A stretch of DNA of 64,000 nt from Actinokineospora xionganensis (GTDB lineage Bacteria; Actinomycetota; Actinomycetes; Mycobacteriales; Pseudonocardiaceae): the NCBI RefSeq assembly GCF_014323725.1, contig NZ_JABVED010000022.1:1-64000 (forward strand). The letters are read 5' to 3'. The notes below the pieces were generated by a model. The model made no database searches and was not told the DNA's origin. It saw only the letters and a list, made by a program, of their open reading frames with translations. A program made the position numbers and the translations under genes. Within the stretch, counting starts at the first letter, position 1, and each line of letters opens with the position of its first letter. This document shows positions 62,715 through 64,000 of the stretch, one piece after another.

Positions 62715-62954
62715 GTAGCCAGAGATCTTCTTCCGCCCAGCCGTACTGACCTTAATTGTCAGTAGAGGCGACCATGAGAAACTCGGTCAAATGCGTCCAA
62801 AAGTGCCAACGCCCGCAACGTGTAGGATCTAAGTCAGCCTACGGGCATCTCTTGGGCGAGTAGTCCCTCGCACTGCATTCCCTAGCCAGCATCTCCACAT
62901 CCACACTGACGTAGTGCCGGATGCTGTCCACCCGCCTACCTCCACGGCGACGAA

Positions 62955-63668
62955 CTAGAAGACGCTCTTCCCGATCAGCAGCAGTGCGCTCAGTGCTGCG
63001 ACCACCAGGACGCCGACCCGCAGCCGCGGCCCCTCGACGTGCTTGCGCAGCGGGTTGGAGATCAGGGCGCCGCAGGCCAGGAACGGAATCAGTAAGGCCG
63101 CGGCCACCAGGTGGCGCTGTTCCACATGACCGGCCACCGCCAGCATCGCCAGCGACGAGATCGAGGCGACCAGGAAAAAGGCGCTCAGCGTCGAGCGAAT
63201 CGTGGGACCGGACTGGTTCTGGTACACCAGCGCGATCGGCGGACCGCCGATCGACGCCATGGTGCCGAAAGCACCCGACGCGGTGCCTGCCACCAGCAGG
63301 GTGGGGACAGTCGGCCGCGGCTTCCACGTCATCACCGACAGGCCCACGCACACCAGAACACTCACCCCGATCAGCGTGGTGAAGCCCGCCACCGGCAGCG
63401 TCGCCAGGGCGATCAGGCCGAGCCCGTTGCCGGGCAACCGCCCCACCATCGCCCAGCCGACGTTCTTCCACTCGACCGAGCCGTGCTCGCGGAAGATCAG
63501 CATCGCCGAGAGCGCGGTCCCGGCGAACAGCACCGGCACCGGCACGAGCATCGGGTCGATCAGCGCCAGGATCGGACCGGCGATCAGGTTGAGGCCGAAG
63601 CCGATGGTGCCCTGCACCGCCGCGCCGACTAACAGGACCAGGCCCGCGATCAGCAGTCCGAGTGTCAA
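62955..63668 (-). CDS. TauE/SafE (TSUP) family sulfite/anion permease
   Basis: A 237-residue permease with about eight helices. The paired family motifs are visible: VGAAVQGTIGFGLNLIAGP near the start and ASGAFGTMASIGGPPIALVY at the second repeat. Relatives move sulfite, sulfonates or other small anions across the inner membrane. The only workable start is TTG at 63668, preceded by GGGGA. It is downstream of acnA on the same strand, separated by a terminator. Confidence 0.82.
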   Translation of the reverse strand: MTLGLLIAGLVLLVGAAVQGTIGFGLNLIAGPILALIDPMLVPVPVLFAGTALSAMLIFREHGSVEWKNVGWAMVGRLPGNGLGLIALATLPVAGFTTLIGVSVLVCVGLSVMTWKPRPTVPTLLVAGTASGAFGTMASIGGPPIALVYQNQSGPTIRSTLSAFFLVASISSLAMLAVAGHVEQRHLVAAALLIPFLACGALISNPLRKHVEGPRLRVGVLVVAALSALLLIGKSVF

Positions 63669-63688
63669 AGGGATCCCCAGAAATACGA

Positions 63689-63727
63689 GAGCGGGAGACG
63701 TCCGGGGTTGCCGGACGTCCCCCGCTC
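63689..63727 (-). terminator. Terminator after acnA
   Basis: GAGCGGGAGACGTCCGG and its complement (one mismatch in 17 pairs) with a GGTTG loop, located 11 bases past the acnA stop on the minus strand. Confidence 0.8.
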
Positions 63728-63737
63728 AGGTTCTTGA

Positions 63738-64000
63738 TCAGCTGTTTACCATCTTGCGCAGCACGTACTGCATGATGCCGCCGTTGCGGTAGTAGTCCGC
63801 CTCACCGGGGGTGTCGATGCGCACGAGGCCGTCGAACTCCACAGTGGAGCCATCCGCCTTCGTGGCCGAAACCTTGACCGTGCGCGGGGTCTCGCCGTCG
63901 TTGAGCGCGGTGACGCCCGTGATCGAGAACGTCTCCGTGCCGTCGAGGCCCAGCGACGCCGCGGTCTCGCCCTGCGGGAACTGCAGCGGCAGCACGCCCA
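63738..64000 (-). CDS. acnA: Aconitate hydratase AcnA (3' end only, cut by the window)
   Basis: The last 87 residues of aconitase: [20 protein letters not shown], then [17 protein letters not shown] and the typical end [19 protein letters not shown]. The remainder lies beyond 64000. It belongs to the swivel domain that closes over the [4Fe-4S] active site in the TCA cycle. The AcnR homologue that should repress it lies in the same window at 51182. Confidence 0.93.
   Translation of the reverse strand, partial: GVLPLQFPQGETAASLGLDGTETFSITGVTALNDGETPRTVKVSATKADGSTVEFDGLVRIDTPGEADYYRNGGIMQYVLRKMVNS

Noticed and set aside
62743-62762. ACTGAC/GTCAGT inverted repeat at the island's right edge
   Set aside because: Six-base arms with an AT-rich loop and no gene start nearby; too weak to call a terminator or operator.
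57458-62954. The island as an integrative conjugative element
   Set aside because: No integrase, excisionase, replication or FtsK-like transfer gene and no tRNA attachment site were found, so only 'accessory island' is supported.
62839-63471. A minus-strand frame of 210 codons opposite and beside the TauE/SafE gene
   Set aside because: It lies one register off the permease, lacks membrane helices and is Arg/Gly-rich. The permease frame has clear family motifs.

Overview
The window is high-GC, gene-dense actinobacterial chromosome. An ergothioneine operon, a block in which garA, ftsR, a bifunctional-nuclease gene and a MerR gene lead to gcvP (order as in mycobacteria), a CoaE fused to a GrpB domain, and an AcnR-type regulator near acnA suggest the order Pseudonocardiales (family Pseudonocardiaceae). 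The genus cannot be fixed from this sequence alone.

Layout. 0-10.9 kb: bluB, a Rossmann-fold protein, a Spo0M-like protein, a two-gene CNNM/CorC membrane operon divergent from a MerR gene, a three-gene operon (degenerate ABC ATPase, YhgE/Pip membrane protein, TetR), and a coupled methyltransferase-acetyltransferase pair. 11-16 kb: rpsA with a strong terminator, a helix-turn-helix/Clp-N protein behind two identical palindromes, DUF4126, coaE. 16-24 kb: first DGPF/ECF42 sigma module, two DUF402-like paralogues, a DUF5685 protein with a very Cys-rich tail, a molybdopterin oxidoreductase coupled to its probable TetR regulator. 24-33 kb: uvrB, luciferase-like monooxygenase, ArsR overlapping an MFS gene, alpha/beta hydrolase, dienoyl-CoA-isomerase-like crotonase, FAD oxidase. 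33-42 kb: tandem small paralogues, CDP-alcohol phosphatidyltransferase, garA, ftsR, nuclease gene, merR, membrane protein, then a tandem glycine riboswitch and gcvP. 42-51 kb: second DGPF/ECF42 module, rnhA, aldo/keto reductase, SecD-head lipoprotein, VWA/substrate-binding protein, putative DNA glycosylase, second CNNM/CorC pair. 51-57.5 kb: acnR, egtA-egtB-egtC/egtD (the last two in one reading frame), MarR and its divergent NmrA-like gene. 57.5-62.9 kb: an accessory island with a NucA/NucB-type nuclease overlapping a DUF6461-like gene, a five-gene overlapping minus-strand operon, and a divergent XRE regulator-flavoprotein operon. 63-64 kb: TauE/SafE permease and the 3' end of acnA.

Recurring themes are translational coupling by 4-base stop/start overlaps, regulators lying next to palindromic operators, and duplicated modules (CNNM pairs, DGPF/ECF42 pairs, DUF402-like genes, small 33-kb paralogues). 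A dispersed palindromic repeat occurs at 12.7 kb and 31.7 kb; the latter copy supplies the stop codon of the FAD oxidase gene. The least understood part is the 57.5-62.9 kb island. No rRNA, tRNA, CRISPR array, integrase or intact transposase was recognised.
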